From: an uncultured Acidobacteriia bacterium
Lineage (GTDB): Bacteria; Acidobacteriota; Terriglobia; Bryobacterales; Bryobacteraceae
Reading direction: 5' to 3'
Assembly: GCA_903881085.1 (NCBI GenBank)
Contig: CAIRSA010000286.1
Coordinates: 1 to 52,377, forward strand
DNA length: 52,377 nt
The position numbers and the translations under genes are program-made. The notes under the pieces were generated by a model that searched no databases, had not been told where the DNA came from, and was given only the letters and a program-made list of their open reading frames with translations. Position 1 is the stretch's first letter. Every line of letters begins with the position of its first letter. Shown here piece by piece: positions 1 to 9,052 of this stretch.

Positions 1-1545
1 TACGTCGCGGGCTACTTCATGGAGTCAGCCATCAACCATTACCTGATGACAGAAAAGAAAGATGCGCGCTTGTACAATGCAGCGAAGAAACTCGCTGACT
101 GCTGGTATAAACACCTGGGCCCCGCATCGAAGAAGCCCTGGTACGACGGCCACCAGGAGATGGAGCAGGCGATGGTCCGCTTTGGCCGCTTCGTGAACGA
201 CATGGAGGGCGGCGGCAAAGGAGACAACTACATTCGGACGGCGAAGTTCCTGTTGGATAGCCGTTATACGACGGCCGTGAATCCGGGCCGCGACCGCCGC
301 GAGTATGACCAGAGCCACTTGCCGGTTACGCAGCAGTATGAAGCGGTGGGGCACGCGGTGCGCGCCACTTACACTTACTCCGCTATGGCCGACGTAGCGG
401 TGGAGACGCACGACCCCGATTATCAGAGCGCGGTCCGCTCGCTGTGGGACAACACGGTGAACAAGAAATACTATCTGACCGGCGGCATTGGCAGCGGCGA
501 GACATCGGAGGGCTTCGGCCCCAACTATTCGCTGCGCAACAACGCGTACTGCGAATCGTGCTCGAGTTGCGGCATGGTCTTCTTCCACTGGAAGCTGAAC
601 CTGGCGTATCATGACGCGCGCTACGTCGATAACTACGAAGAGACCCTCTACAATGCGATCCTCGGCTCGGTCGACCTTACTGGCAACAAGTTCTATTACA
701 CGAATCCGCTCGACGGCAACACCGCGCGCAACTCCTGGCATGTGTGCCCTTGCTGTGTGGGCAACATTCCGCGCACGCTGCTCATGATGCCGACATGGGC
801 CTACGCCAAGTCGGCCGATGGAGTGTTTGTGAACCTGTACATCGGCAGCACTATGACGATTGAGAACGCCGCCGGCACGGACATTGAGATGGTGCAGGAG
901 ACCGATTATCCCTGGAGCGGCAAGATCGCGATCACTGTGAATCCCAAGGCCAGCCGCAAGTTTACGGTGCGCCTGCGCATTCCCAACCGCACTACCAGCC
1001 GCCTGTACCGGCCCTCGCCGGAAGTGAACGGTCTGGTGTCGCTCGCGGTCAACGGCGCACGCGTCAAGCCTGTGGTACGCAATGGCTATGCCGAGATCAC
1101 GCGCGTGTGGAAGAGCGGCGACAAGATCGCGCTCGAACTGCCGCTGGTCGTGCAGCGCGTCAGGGCGATGAATGAAATCACCGCGACGCAGGGTAAAGTG
1201 GCGCTTCGCTACGGCCCGCTCATTTACAACAGCGAGCGCGTGGATCAGGATTTGTCGAAGTCCCTGGCGAAGGACGCGCCGCTCGCCGCCCAGTGGCGGA
1301 GCGACCTGCTGGGTGGAGTCGCCGCCATCACCGGGAAACTTTCCGATGGCTCGAAGTTTCTGGCTGTCCCGAACTACGCGCGGCTGAATCGGGAAGCAGA
1401 TCTGCCGGCGGAGGCGGGCGCGCGAGCTGCGGATCCGGCGCTCTACATGGGACCGGGCGCGCTCGCATCCGAGCCTGCGGCGTCAGGGGGCGAACGGAGG
1501 CCTGTACGCGCACTGGCATCGGCAGTTTGGATCCGGGAAGGATGA
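1..1545 (+). CDS. GH127 beta-L-arabinofuranosidase (DUF1680), 5' end outside window
   Basis: The reading frame is open from base 1, six codons before the first internal ATG (base 19), so the gene starts upstream of the window and only about 514 residues are seen. The family removes beta-L-arabinofuranose from plant glycans such as arabinans and extensin-type glycoproteins. Counting from the base-19 Met, the GGIGSGETSEGFG stretch (155-167) holds the likely acid/base Glu164, the YCESC motif (177-181) gives Glu179 and Cys181, and the HVCPCC motif (241-246) gives Cys245 and Cys246. Together these match the Glu/Cys zinc site and the cysteine nucleophile known for HypBA1. A beta-sandwich C-terminal region follows and ends in SAVWIREG. 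It converges on the HNH gene four bases away. Family assignment is firm; substrate is inferred. Confidence 0.93.
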   Translation, partial: YVAGYFMESAINHYLMTEKKDARLYNAAKKLADCWYKHLGPASKKPWYDGHQEMEQAMVRFGRFVNDMEGGGKGDNYIRTAKFLLDSRYTTAVNPGRDRREYDQSHLPVTQQYEAVGHAVRATYTYSAMADVAVETHDPDYQSAVRSLWDNTVNKKYYLTGGIGSGETSEGFGPNYSLRNNAYCESCSSCGMVFFHWKLNLAYHDARYVDNYEETLYNAILGSVDLTGNKFYYTNPLDGNTARNSWHVCPCCVGNIPRTLLMMPTWAYAKSADGVFVNLYIGSTMTIENAAGTDIEMVQETDYPWSGKIAITVNPKASRKFTVRLRIPNRTTSRLYRPSPEVNGLVSLAVNGARVKPVVRNGYAEITRVWKSGDKIALELPLVVQRVRAMNEITATQGKVALRYGPLIYNSERVDQDLSKSLAKDAPLAAQWRSDLLGGVAAITGKLSDGSKFLAVPNYARLNREADLPAEAGARAADPALYMGPGALASEPAASGGERRPVRALASAVWIREG

Positions 1546-1549
1546 CGCG

Positions 1550-2053
1550 TCAGTAATTGGAATTGCTTGTTTGCCGGGCCGCGGCGCGCGCCTGGCGGAG
1601 TTCGAGGGTTACTTTGCGATGGCACTTCAAGCAGAGAGTGCGGATGTTATCGAGGTCGCACTCACCGCCTCCTAAGACGACTGGCACGATGTGATCGGCA
1701 TCCCACAGGCTGCGGCGCGTGAGCGATTTCAGGCCCCATTCAATGAGCATGAGTTTGCGGCGCTCGAAGCGGGCGCGTTTGATGTTGAGCCAGGCTGCGA
1801 GTGTGTCCACGCGGCAGATGGCGCAGATGCCTTTGTCGCGCGCGAGCACTTGTTCGCGCAGATAGCCGGGATCTGTACGGAGCTTCCATTCGTTGACACA
1901 GAATTCGGAACAGAAGGTGCGGCGCGGTTTGGGGACTGGCAAGCTGCACCAACGGCATTGGCCGGATTCTTTTTCTTCCTTAGCGGCGTATCCACCGCGC
2001 ATGGTGCGCGCGGTGCTGGGGGGAAGATGGTTGGGCGGAAGCTCGAATTTCAT
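1550..2053 (-). CDS. HNH endonuclease with N-terminal cysteine clusters
   Basis: A 167-residue protein. Cys33/Cys36 and Cys48/Cys52 form a small zinc-binding cluster of the kind that begins with GQCRWC. Cys77/Cys80 and Cys141/Cys144 are the CxxC pairs that usually bracket an HNH site. The core reads WDADHIVPV (Asp120-His121), then DNIRTLCLKCHRKV with Asn136 and His145, the classical H-N-H triad. The ORF can be extended 16 codons to 2101, but that extension is made of a palindromic intergenic repeat, so I start at the internal ATG at 2053; no good Shine-Dalgarno sequence is visible at either start. HNH proteins of this size are stand-alone nucleases or remnants of mobile elements; no partner gene is present, so the role is unknown. 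Confidence 0.82.
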   Translation of the reverse strand: MKFELPPNHLPPSTARTMRGGYAAKEEKESGQCRWCSLPVPKPRRTFCSEFCVNEWKLRTDPGYLREQVLARDKGICAICRVDTLAAWLNIKRARFERRKLMLIEWGLKSLTRRSLWDADHIVPVVLGGGECDLDNIRTLCLKCHRKVTLELRQARAAARQTSNSNY

Positions 2054-2070
2054 TCTTAAGTTAGTTAGTT

Positions 2071-2113
2071 GGGCGAGTGCCACTCGCCCGCAGATTACCA
2101 ATCTGCCCTACTA
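2071..2113. repeat. Twin-hairpin palindromic intergenic repeat, possible terminator
   Basis: Two perfect hairpins stand side by side. The first has an 8-bp stem (2071-2078 with 2082-2089) and loop GCC; the second has a 7-bp stem (2090-2096 with 2100-2106) and loop ACC. The tail CCTACTAGA (2106-2114) recurs in near-identical form at about 9091-9103, so this looks like a dispersed REP-like element. It lies just downstream of the minus-strand VWFA gene and could end its transcript. Confidence 0.7.
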
Positions 2114-3118
2114 GAAGCCTCCGTGGGGGCGATAGCCGGGACGGGCTCGGATGCGGTATTTCTTCGCGGCGTCCGTCGTGATTTCAACGCCTACTTTTCG
2201 AAAGCCTTCGTTCGGATTCGGCTGCGGATAGTAGGTCACCGTGTAAGAGTTGCCCAGATCTTCGCGGATGGATTCAAACGCTTCCACCTGCTTTTGCCAG
2301 GTCTTGGCGAAATACGTTCTGCCGCCAGTGCGAGTGGATAGACGCTTGAAGACACCGGCCGAGATCGCGTCCTTGCTGGCTTCACTTGTTGAGATGACGT
2401 AGATCGGGATGCCTTCGTCTTCGGCAACGGCGCGCACATCGTCCGGCGCAACCATGCTGGCGTTGTCAGGACCATTCGAGAACACGATGACGACCTTGCG
2501 GCCGGGAACCTTTGCGGCATCGCGCAGAGTCAGCAGCAGCGCGTTGTACAGCGCGGCATCATCGCCGGCCACGGCTTTGCGCAGGCCGAGGATGGCGTTG
2601 TTGCGATCGCGCGTCAATTCCGACGGACGCGAAAGATTTCGGCTGAAGGTGTACACGGCCACAGAATCGGCGCGATCGAGGCCGCGGACAAAATCGGCGA
2701 TGGCATCGGAGGCGTACACAAAACCGCGATACATGTAATTGCTGGTATCGAAGAGGACGAACACGTTGGTGCCGACAAAGGCATCGGAGCGCACATCAGG
2801 TCCCGCTTTGGGATCGCCTTCGGTTGCGCCGAGCAGTGGCTTAGTGGAGCCGTCTTCCAGCACTTGCACCACAGGCTTGTTGCCTTCAGCAAAGGTATTC
2901 AGCTTCTGCACAATGCCGTCTTCCGTGATGCGGAAATCCTTGGGCTTCAGGTTGTTGATGTACTTGCCCTTGCTGTCGGTAACGGTGAAGCTGAGCACCA
3001 CCATGTCGACCTTGACGCGGAACGTGGGCCGCTCTTTTTCCTGGGCGTACATCCAGACGGGAATCGCCAGCAACGACGTGGCCAGTGCGATAAGAAATAG
3101 CTTTCCAGTGAGTTTCAC
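2111..3118 (-). CDS. VWFA-related Acidobacterial-type exported protein
   Basis: The start is a GTG at 3118 preceded by a clear GGAGGA at eight bases; the longer ORF to 3250 runs into the upstream gene. The product (335 aa) begins with a signal peptide (KLTGKLFLIALATSLLAIP, cleavage near YAQ). It continues with the beta-strand region VDMVVLSFTVTDSKGKYI, a motif typical of the VWFA-related domain abundant in Acidobacteria, then a von Willebrand A fold. The MIDAS is degenerate: the first loop reads DTSNYM where DxSxS is expected, and the later acidic loop reads FSNGPDN where SDG/TDG is usual. Metal-dependent ligand binding may therefore be lost. It lies 16 bases after the 1125-aa protein, with which it probably forms an operon. 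Function in this family is not known. Confidence 0.88.
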   Translation of the reverse strand: MKLTGKLFLIALATSLLAIPVWMYAQEKERPTFRVKVDMVVLSFTVTDSKGKYINNLKPKDFRITEDGIVQKLNTFAEGNKPVVQVLEDGSTKPLLGATEGDPKAGPDVRSDAFVGTNVFVLFDTSNYMYRGFVYASDAIADFVRGLDRADSVAVYTFSRNLSRPSELTRDRNNAILGLRKAVAGDDAALYNALLLTLRDAAKVPGRKVVIVFSNGPDNASMVAPDDVRAVAEDEGIPIYVISTSEASKDAISAGVFKRLSTRTGGRTYFAKTWQKQVEAFESIREDLGNSYTVTYYPQPNPNEGFRKVGVEITTDAAKKYRIRARPGYRPHGGF

Positions 3119-3134
3119 CGCGGTCTCCTCCTGA

Positions 3135-6100
3135 TCAATTCGTCGCAGCCCCCGCCGCGACACCCTGCTTCTTATTTTTTTGCCGGACTCCATCGCCCAC
3201 GTACCGAAGTGACCGCAACAGGGCTGGCCAGTCCTCCAGATGTGTGGCAAAGATTCTTTCCACTGTAGCGCGCGTCCACTCAGGCACCAGTACGTTCAAC
3301 TGCGACGGAGGCAAGTACATTTCGTCGGCGAGTGCGGCATAGTAGAGCAGGCTCGACTCCCAGCTTTCAGCCATCAGACGGCTAGAGTAGCCCATCAATG
3401 TGGGGAACGTGCGCAGGCCCAGCAGCTCAGGCTGGTAGCTATTGGTCAATGTTGGCTTCGGGCTTCCAAAGGCGCGCGAAACAGCAGCGTAGTTTGCATG
3501 GCTCGGGTCTTCCGAAGCGATGCGGCGCATCGATTCGGCAAATAAGCCGCTAGTCTTGTTGGCCGATTGCAAAGACGAAACGAGCACGAACATTTCCGAA
3601 GGCGTGACGTTCTCAAGTGCATCTTTCACGCGGCCTTCCGCTAGATACTTGCTCACGACGCTGACGCGCGCCGGCGAGGTGTATTGCGCAAGCACATCGA
3701 GCACCTGTTTGCGAATGGTGAGATCCATGCTGGCTTCGGCAATCAACGATTCAGCCTGACGCAGATGGAGAGCCACCCAGTGCATCTGATTCGGCGAGAC
3801 GTTCCACCAACGTGGAATCTTCGACGTCTGGATGATCTGCGGAACCAGATCGCCCCAAATGAGCGCCTGTTCGCGCGATGGAATCAAGAAGTTCTGTTCG
3901 GCTTCGGCAAGCGCATAGGGCAAGCCGGCGAGAGAACCGACCAGACGGCCGCCGGCGCTCGATGGCCAGCCAGTGCCGAACACTTCCGTATTTTTCCAGG
4001 TCTGCACGGAGCCTTGCAGGCCAAGAAAATCGTGGCTGCGCACGAACAGCGGATTGGTGATGAGGATCTGCGCGCCGGGCGGTGCATAGTGCACGTAGTT
4101 GAGCCCGACCAGTGTGTCGCGCAGGAACGGAGCGAGCGAGCCCCGAATATCGCTGAGCTTTGCGGCATCGCCGCCAGCCTTTTCGATCACCGCTTTCAAA
4201 TTGAGTTTGCGCTGTTGCTCCACATGCTTCTCTGTGTAGTAACCGAAGGCATAGGCGTTCTTTTCGACGCCAGAGAGCGCAGCGCGCGGCAGTTGGATTT
4301 CACTAATGCGCGACGACATGCGCGCGATCAGCTGCGGATTCATCTTCTCGCCCTTGCCGATCGCTTCCAGATGGCCAGCAATATCGAGAATGCTCTTCAG
4401 CGAAATGAGCCGCTGGGCCTCGAAGATGCGAATCATCTCCTGCACCATCTGCGTCTGGGTCTCTGTATCGTCGACGACGGCAGCACCGGCCAGCAGATCG
4501 ATGAAGCGGTCCTGTGGCGAAACGCCTTCAGGCGACGCGGTGGCTTTCAGCAGTGTGTGAACGCCAGATTGCCCGGCGTCAAACAGCTCCTTCAGATTTT
4601 TCACCTTTGAGTACGGCGCGATGATTCCAGCGAAGGCGCCATTGGCTTGCGCAGAGGGGATTGTCGACTGTCGAACGAAAATCTGCCAAAGGCCAAGCAA
4701 AGCCTGCACCATACCAGCAGCATCGGCGCGCAGGCCAGGGTCTTTGATTGCGTTGATGGCTTTGATGGTGTCGAGATAGCCGATGATAGATTCGTCGGTC
4801 AGGTCCCCGGTTTCATTCAGCAAGGAATACTGCGAGCCATGCAGGCGGTATTCGCGGGCCAGACGGTCAGCGGTTTCTGGCAGGATGGGCTTGGAGCGAT
4901 GACGGTTCAGATCGCTCAGCGCCATGTAGATTTTCAGTGGCTCGTTTTCCACGGCCTTGCGCGAAAGGCCGAACAGGGCTTCCAAAACGTCGTCGGCTTC
5001 CTTCCACGCGCCTGCTGCCTTAGTAAGCTTCGCATCGTATTTTCCTGCCGGATGATGGACAAACAGATTGCGCCACACTTCCACGTTGCCAGGGATGTGC
5101 GGTTTGCCATCGGGCTCCAGACGAAGACGCGTGGTGAGCAACATCATGTCCGTATTGGAGCGGAAGACGGGGCGCGCCGGACCGGGACTGGTAACCTTGC
5201 CGCGCACCGCATTATAAAACCGTTTGAGACGATTTTGCTCGGTGAGATAATCGCGAACCGCGCCGTTGACACGCGAGAGCGCATCGAAATAACTGGCGGC
5301 CCAGCCATCGTCTTTCATGATGAGCTTTTCAAAAAACGCCGCGCCTTTTTCCGGCTTTTCGCCGACGAATTCGGCCCACACGCCTTCGGCTTTCACGCCG
5401 CCGGGAACGACTGCGTGGCCGTCAGGTCCAAGCTGGAACATGCCGCCAAAGAAATCCAGCACGTGCGAAAAAGCTTTGATGCGCTGCACCGTGACTTGCT
5501 TGCGAAGAGCGTCGGAAGTAGCGCGTTCCAGTTTTGACATGCCGAGATACATCCGGCACAGCGAGTGATCGGAAAGAAAAGTGTCGATAAATTCGCCGCT
5601 GGCTTTTTCTTTCGCCGATAGCCAATAATCAGCGCCGTATAGCACAGGCGCTTGTGTCGGCTTGTAGTCGTAACTGAACGGCCGGTTAGCACGCAGGGCC
5701 TGCTCCAGTTCGGCCAGCGGGAAGCCTGAATCGATGGTGAGGAACGCGCGCGATGCGTTGACGGTTTCGAGTACGACTTCAGCGCCACAGCCGCCGCGCA
5801 TGCGATAGCCAAGGACTTTGAGCAGGTCGGCGGTGATGGTGGAATCGCAGGTCTCAACTTTAATCGTTTTTGATTCGCCGGCCAGCTTGGTCAGCTCTCG
5901 CGCTTGCGAAAGGTATCTCACAACCAGCTTCAAGTATTCCGTTGGCTCAAGGGATTCATTACTGGATGCGGCCTGAAATCCATTGGTAACAACGTTGCGG
6001 CCAAGCGCCGGCAACAGGTCTTCCGGATTCAGGTCAGGTGACAGCGCGGCCATGCGGGCGAACGAGCGGATAGGCCCAGGAATCTCGATGGTGGGGCGTG

Positions 6101-6512
6101 TCTCCACAATGGAGCTGGCCTTGGGTTGCACGGGGGGCGGATCGGCGAGATCGGCTCCACCAGCGGCACGATAGGCGGACAGATTGCGAACGGCGGAATT
6201 ATGGTCGCCGGCCAGAAGGTCAAGAATGACCAGGCGGCGTGCGGTTCTGGCAATGCGAGTTTTGTCGCCACCCTGCTTCAATGCATCGAGAAGTTTCTCG
6301 TAGGCTTCACGTGTCGCTACATCGGAATGACGATCAAGGAATTCGGCGTAGGCCGAAAGCATGGTGGCATCGGATGGCACACGCCGCACCATCGCTTCGA
6401 GCGCGGCACGCGCACCCAGAGCATCGCCCTTGGATTCCATTTGCAATGGATCCTGGGCAACACACCCGCCGACAAATCCTAACGTCAGAGCAAGCAATCG
6501 AAAAGATCGCAT
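3135..6512 (-). CDS. Very large secreted protein of unknown function, TPR-like N-terminus
   Basis: 1125 residues, started by ATG at 6512 behind a strong AGGAGGGGG. The N-terminus MRSFRLLALTLGFVGGCVAQ is an export signal; Cys17 in VGGC could be a lipobox, but cleavage after CVAQ by signal peptidase I is equally possible. Residues about 25-130 are helical pairs resembling TPRs. The rest is mostly predicted alpha-helical, without catalytic motifs I recognise. It sits directly upstream of the VWFA gene, only 16 bases apart, so the two are likely made together and may meet in the periplasm or at the outer membrane. I do not recognise a family with a known role. Confidence 0.8.
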   Translation of the reverse strand: MRSFRLLALTLGFVGGCVAQDPLQMESKGDALGARAALEAMVRRVPSDATMLSAYAEFLDRHSDVATREAYEKLLDALKQGGDKTRIARTARRLVILDLLAGDHNSAVRNLSAYRAAGGADLADPPPVQPKASSIVETRPTIEIPGPIRSFARMAALSPDLNPEDLLPALGRNVVTNGFQAASSNESLEPTEYLKLVVRYLSQARELTKLAGESKTIKVETCDSTITADLLKVLGYRMRGGCGAEVVLETVNASRAFLTIDSGFPLAELEQALRANRPFSYDYKPTQAPVLYGADYWLSAKEKASGEFIDTFLSDHSLCRMYLGMSKLERATSDALRKQVTVQRIKAFSHVLDFFGGMFQLGPDGHAVVPGGVKAEGVWAEFVGEKPEKGAAFFEKLIMKDDGWAASYFDALSRVNGAVRDYLTEQNRLKRFYNAVRGKVTSPGPARPVFRSNTDMMLLTTRLRLEPDGKPHIPGNVEVWRNLFVHHPAGKYDAKLTKAAGAWKEADDVLEALFGLSRKAVENEPLKIYMALSDLNRHRSKPILPETADRLAREYRLHGSQYSLLNETGDLTDESIIGYLDTIKAINAIKDPGLRADAAGMVQALLGLWQIFVRQSTIPSAQANGAFAGIIAPYSKVKNLKELFDAGQSGVHTLLKATASPEGVSPQDRFIDLLAGAAVVDDTETQTQMVQEMIRIFEAQRLISLKSILDIAGHLEAIGKGEKMNPQLIARMSSRISEIQLPRAALSGVEKNAYAFGYYTEKHVEQQRKLNLKAVIEKAGGDAAKLSDIRGSLAPFLRDTLVGLNYVHYAPPGAQILITNPLFVRSHDFLGLQGSVQTWKNTEVFGTGWPSSAGGRLVGSLAGLPYALAEAEQNFLIPSREQALIWGDLVPQIIQTSKIPRWWNVSPNQMHWVALHLRQAESLIAEASMDLTIRKQVLDVLAQYTSPARVSVVSKYLAEGRVKDALENVTPSEMFVLVSSLQSANKTSGLFAESMRRIASEDPSHANYAAVSRAFGSPKPTLTNSYQPELLGLRTFPTLMGYSSRLMAESWESSLLYYAALADEMYLPPSQLNVLVPEWTRATVERIFATHLEDWPALLRSLRYVGDGVRQKNKKQGVAAGAATN

Positions 6513-6603
6513 GACCCCCCTCCTGGCTATGGACTCACCAATGTAACATTTTCTGAGGTGAGTTTAGCAAGGATTGAGTTGTTAAATAAATTGGCCAAAT
6601 AAA

Positions 6604-6640
6604 TTCGGGGTCCGGAAGCGCAAGCCCCCGGACCCCAAAT
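6604..6640 (-). terminator. Hairpin terminator after the sugar isomerase gene
   Basis: GGGGTCCGG (6607-6615) pairs perfectly with CCGGACCCC (6628-6636) around a 12-base loop, with further A/T pairs outside. On the minus strand it lies about 20 bases beyond the isomerase stop and is followed by AT-rich sequence (GAATTTATTT), consistent with an intrinsic terminator. Confidence 0.6.
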
Positions 6641-6658
6641 GTTGAAGCTACAGCCGTA

Positions 6659-7633
6659 CTACGCGCTGGTGTTTTCGATCCACCACGGAGCGCTCGGAGC
6701 GTCGCGGATGATCAGATCGTTGAGGAAATTGGCCGCCTTGGTGAGTCCTTCTTCGGGCGACATCAAGGTGTCCTCATGCTCAATGGAGAGCACGTAGTCG
6801 TACCCATACATGCGCAGAGTGGAGACAAATTCCTTCCACCATTCCGCGCCGTGGCCGTAGCCGCAGGTGCGGAAGATCCACGAGCGGGCCTTCTCGTCGG
6901 TGTACAGTTTCATGTCGAGCACGCCAGTACCGGGCAGGTTCACATTGTAAATCTGCGTGTCTTTGGCATGGACGTGGAAGATCGAATCGCCCAGAACGCG
7001 AACGGCGGCGATGGGATCGATTCCCTGCCAGAACATGTGGCTCGGATCGTAGTTGCAACCGATGCTCGGGCCAGCTTCGTTGCGCAGGCGGAGCATGGTT
7101 TCCGGATTGTAGACCAGGAAGCCGGGGTGCATTTCGATGGCGATCTTCACGCCGTGGTCAGACGCGAACTTCGCGCGCTTAGACCAGAACGGGAGGGCCT
7201 TCTTTTCCCACTGCCACTTGAGCAGTTCCTGATAGTGCGGCGGCCAAGGCGAAGTGACCCAGTTGGGGTACTTGGCAGTGTCGCTGTCGCCGGGGCATCC
7301 GGAGAAGTCGATGACGACCGGCACTTCCAGTTTCTCGGCAAGCAGGATCGACTTGCGTTGCGTCTCCTGATTGGCCTTGGCGATATCGGCGTTCGGATGG
7401 AGCGGTTCGCCATGGCAGCTGAGTGCGCTGATGGTCACTCCGTTATCGGCGAGCTTCTGTTTGAACTCCTTGAGCGCCGTCTTATTGTCGAGCATCGACA
7501 GCTTGCAATGCGGATCGCCGGGATAGTTTCCGGTCCCCAATTCCACTGTGCTGATGTTCAGGCCCTTCAACTTTGCCAGAACCTGATCGAGCGGCATCTG
7601 CGATAGCAGCGCGGTAAAACATCCAACTCTCAC
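6659..7633 (-). CDS. Sugar phosphate isomerase/epimerase (xylose isomerase-like TIM barrel)
   Basis: 324 residues starting with GTG at 7633 behind AGAGGAA. The protein opens with MRVGCFTALL and has the TIM-barrel pattern of the AP endonuclease 2/xylose isomerase-like family: VELGTGNYPGD near residue 31, a metal-ligand Glu in AIEMHPGF, the CNYDPSHMFWQG segment with Asp and His ligands, HVHAKDTQI, and the final SIEHED with a ligand Glu. These enzymes isomerise or epimerise sugars or cyclitols in the cytoplasm. There is no signal peptide, in contrast to the second copy at 43.5-44.4 kb. It is divergent from the enolase-superfamily gene 68 bases away, suggesting a shared sugar-acid or cyclitol route. 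The exact substrate cannot be told from sequence. Confidence 0.9.
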   Translation of the reverse strand: MRVGCFTALLSQMPLDQVLAKLKGLNISTVELGTGNYPGDPHCKLSMLDNKTALKEFKQKLADNGVTISALSCHGEPLHPNADIAKANQETQRKSILLAEKLEVPVVIDFSGCPGDSDTAKYPNWVTSPWPPHYQELLKWQWEKKALPFWSKRAKFASDHGVKIAIEMHPGFLVYNPETMLRLRNEAGPSIGCNYDPSHMFWQGIDPIAAVRVLGDSIFHVHAKDTQIYNVNLPGTGVLDMKLYTDEKARSWIFRTCGYGHGAEWWKEFVSTLRMYGYDYVLSIEHEDTLMSPEEGLTKAANFLNDLIIRDAPSAPWWIENTSA

Positions 7634-7658
7634 GTATTTGTTCCTCTCTTTCTAGTGC

Positions 7659-7687
7659 AGTATAACTCGAACCCACAAGCGTATCAC
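7659..7687 (-). promoter_or_regulatory. Candidate sigma-70-type promoter for the isomerase gene
   Basis: Reading the minus strand, GTGATA (7687-7682) and TATACT (7664-7659) are separated by 17 bases and lie about 25 bases upstream of the GTG start. The -35 matches consensus at 4 of 6 positions and the -10 at 5 of 6. Confidence 0.45.
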
Positions 7688-7689
7688 GA

Positions 7690-7695
7690 TATAAT
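7690..7695 (+). promoter_or_regulatory. Perfect -10 box (TATAAT) six bases before a start codon
   Basis: TATAAT ends six bases before the ATG of the enolase-superfamily gene at 7702. With normal initiation distance the transcript would begin at or next to the ATG, that is, be leaderless. The -35 region (TCGAAC at 7667-7672) is weak. No Shine-Dalgarno sequence is present. Confidence 0.4.
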
Positions 7696-7701
7696 CCAGG
7701 C

Positions 7702-9045
7702 ATGAAATCATCCAGACGCGGTTTTTTTCCAACCTTGGCCGCTGGGATGGCGACGGGCTTTTGGGCCGATGAGACCCTCGAGGCCGCACCACAGAATACG
7801 AATACTTATTCCAAACCTAGCGATCTTAAAATAACAGACATGCGCATTGCTATATTGCGCGATGCTCCAATGACCTGTCCTCTTATCCGCATCGACACCA
7901 ACCAGGGCATCTATGGCCTTGGCGAAGTGCGCGATGGGGCGAGCAAAAATTATGCCCTCATGCTGAAACGCGTGATCAAGGGCGAGAACCCATGCAACGT
8001 CGACAAGATCTTTCGCAAGATCAAACAGTTCGGCGGGCACGCGCGCCAGGGCGGCGGCGTGTGCGGCGTGGAGATGGCGTTGTGGGACCTTGCCGGCAAG
8101 GCGTACAACGTTCCGGTGTATCAGATGCTCGGCGGAAAATTCCGCGACCGTATCCGCTGTTATGCGGATACGGACACTTCTTATGACATCAAGGAGTTCG
8201 CCGAGCGGCTACGTAAACGCAAGGAGCAGGGCTTCACGTTTTTGAAAATGGACCTCGGCATCCAACTGCTGGCAAGAACGCCAGGCACGTTGACACAACC
8301 GCTGGGAGGCCCGGGGCGCGGGTACGAATCGCAGAATGTGCAGCACATGTTCACTGGCGTGGAGCTCACCGAAAAGGGCATCGATATGATGGCGAGCTTC
8401 GTGTCGCAGGTGCGCGAAGTGATTGGCTGGGAGATTCCGTTGGCAGCGGATCACTTCGGCCATATCGGTGTGAACTCATGCATCCGGCTGGGCAAGGCGC
8501 TCACGAAATACAACATGGCATGGCTTGAGGATATGATCCCCTGGCAGCAGACTGAGTTGCTTAAGAAGATCAACGACGCGGTGGATATTCCGCTCTGTAC
8601 CGGAGAGGACATCTATCTGAAAGAGCCGTTTATCGAGTTGGCAAAAAATCACGCGGTGGATATTTTGCATCCCGACCTGGCCACATCGGGCGGTATTCTT
8701 GAGACCAAGAAGATCGGCGATACCATTCAGGATTACGGAGTCCCGATGGCGATGCACTTCGCCGGCAGTCCGGTTTCGTGCATGGCGAACGTGCATTGTG
8801 CAGCAGCCACGGAGAATTTCTTTGTACTGGAAAATCACTCCGTGGATATTCCGTGGTGGGACAATCTGGTGAACGGTGTGGAGAAGCCCATTGTCGATAA
8901 GGGTTACATCAAAGTGCCGGATAAACCGGGGCTCGGAGTGACGCTGAATGACGAAGTGGTGAAGCAGCATCTTGGTGAGGGCGGATTTTTTGAGCCGACT
9001 CCGTACTGGGATTCAGACCGGTCGCATGACCGGACATGGAGCTAG
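7702..9045 (+). CDS. Enolase-superfamily (mandelate racemase/muconate lactonizing) enzyme, Tat-exported
   Basis: 447 residues. The N-terminus MKSSRRGFFPTLAAGMATG resembles a twin-arginine signal. The capping domain is followed by a TIM barrel with the superfamily residues: Lys182 in LKMDLG on strand 2, and metal ligands Asp250 (AADHFG), Glu276 (WLEDMIPW) and Glu302 (CTGEDIY). A later MHFAGSPVSCM stretch carries a candidate general-base His. These enzymes abstract a proton alpha to a carboxylate, most often to dehydrate sugar acids such as mannonate, galactonate or gluconate. Export of such an enzyme is unusual in general but common in this kind of genome. It is divergent from the sugar isomerase and probably in the same pathway. 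The substrate is not assignable. Confidence 0.9.
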   Translation: MKSSRRGFFPTLAAGMATGFWADETLEAAPQNTNTYSKPSDLKITDMRIAILRDAPMTCPLIRIDTNQGIYGLGEVRDGASKNYALMLKRVIKGENPCNVDKIFRKIKQFGGHARQGGGVCGVEMALWDLAGKAYNVPVYQMLGGKFRDRIRCYADTDTSYDIKEFAERLRKRKEQGFTFLKMDLGIQLLARTPGTLTQPLGGPGRGYESQNVQHMFTGVELTEKGIDMMASFVSQVREVIGWEIPLAADHFGHIGVNSCIRLGKALTKYNMAWLEDMIPWQQTELLKKINDAVDIPLCTGEDIYLKEPFIELAKNHAVDILHPDLATSGGILETKKIGDTIQDYGVPMAMHFAGSPVSCMANVHCAAATENFFVLENHSVDIPWWDNLVNGVEKPIVDKGYIKVPDKPGLGVTLNDEVVKQHLGEGGFFEPTPYWDSDRSHDRTWS

Positions 9046-9052
9046 CTTGAGA

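Noticed and set aside
25..741. 238-codon ORF on the minus strand inside the GH127 gene
   Set aside because: Antisense shadow of a well-conserved glycosidase; composition is rich in Arg/Val without any family motif.
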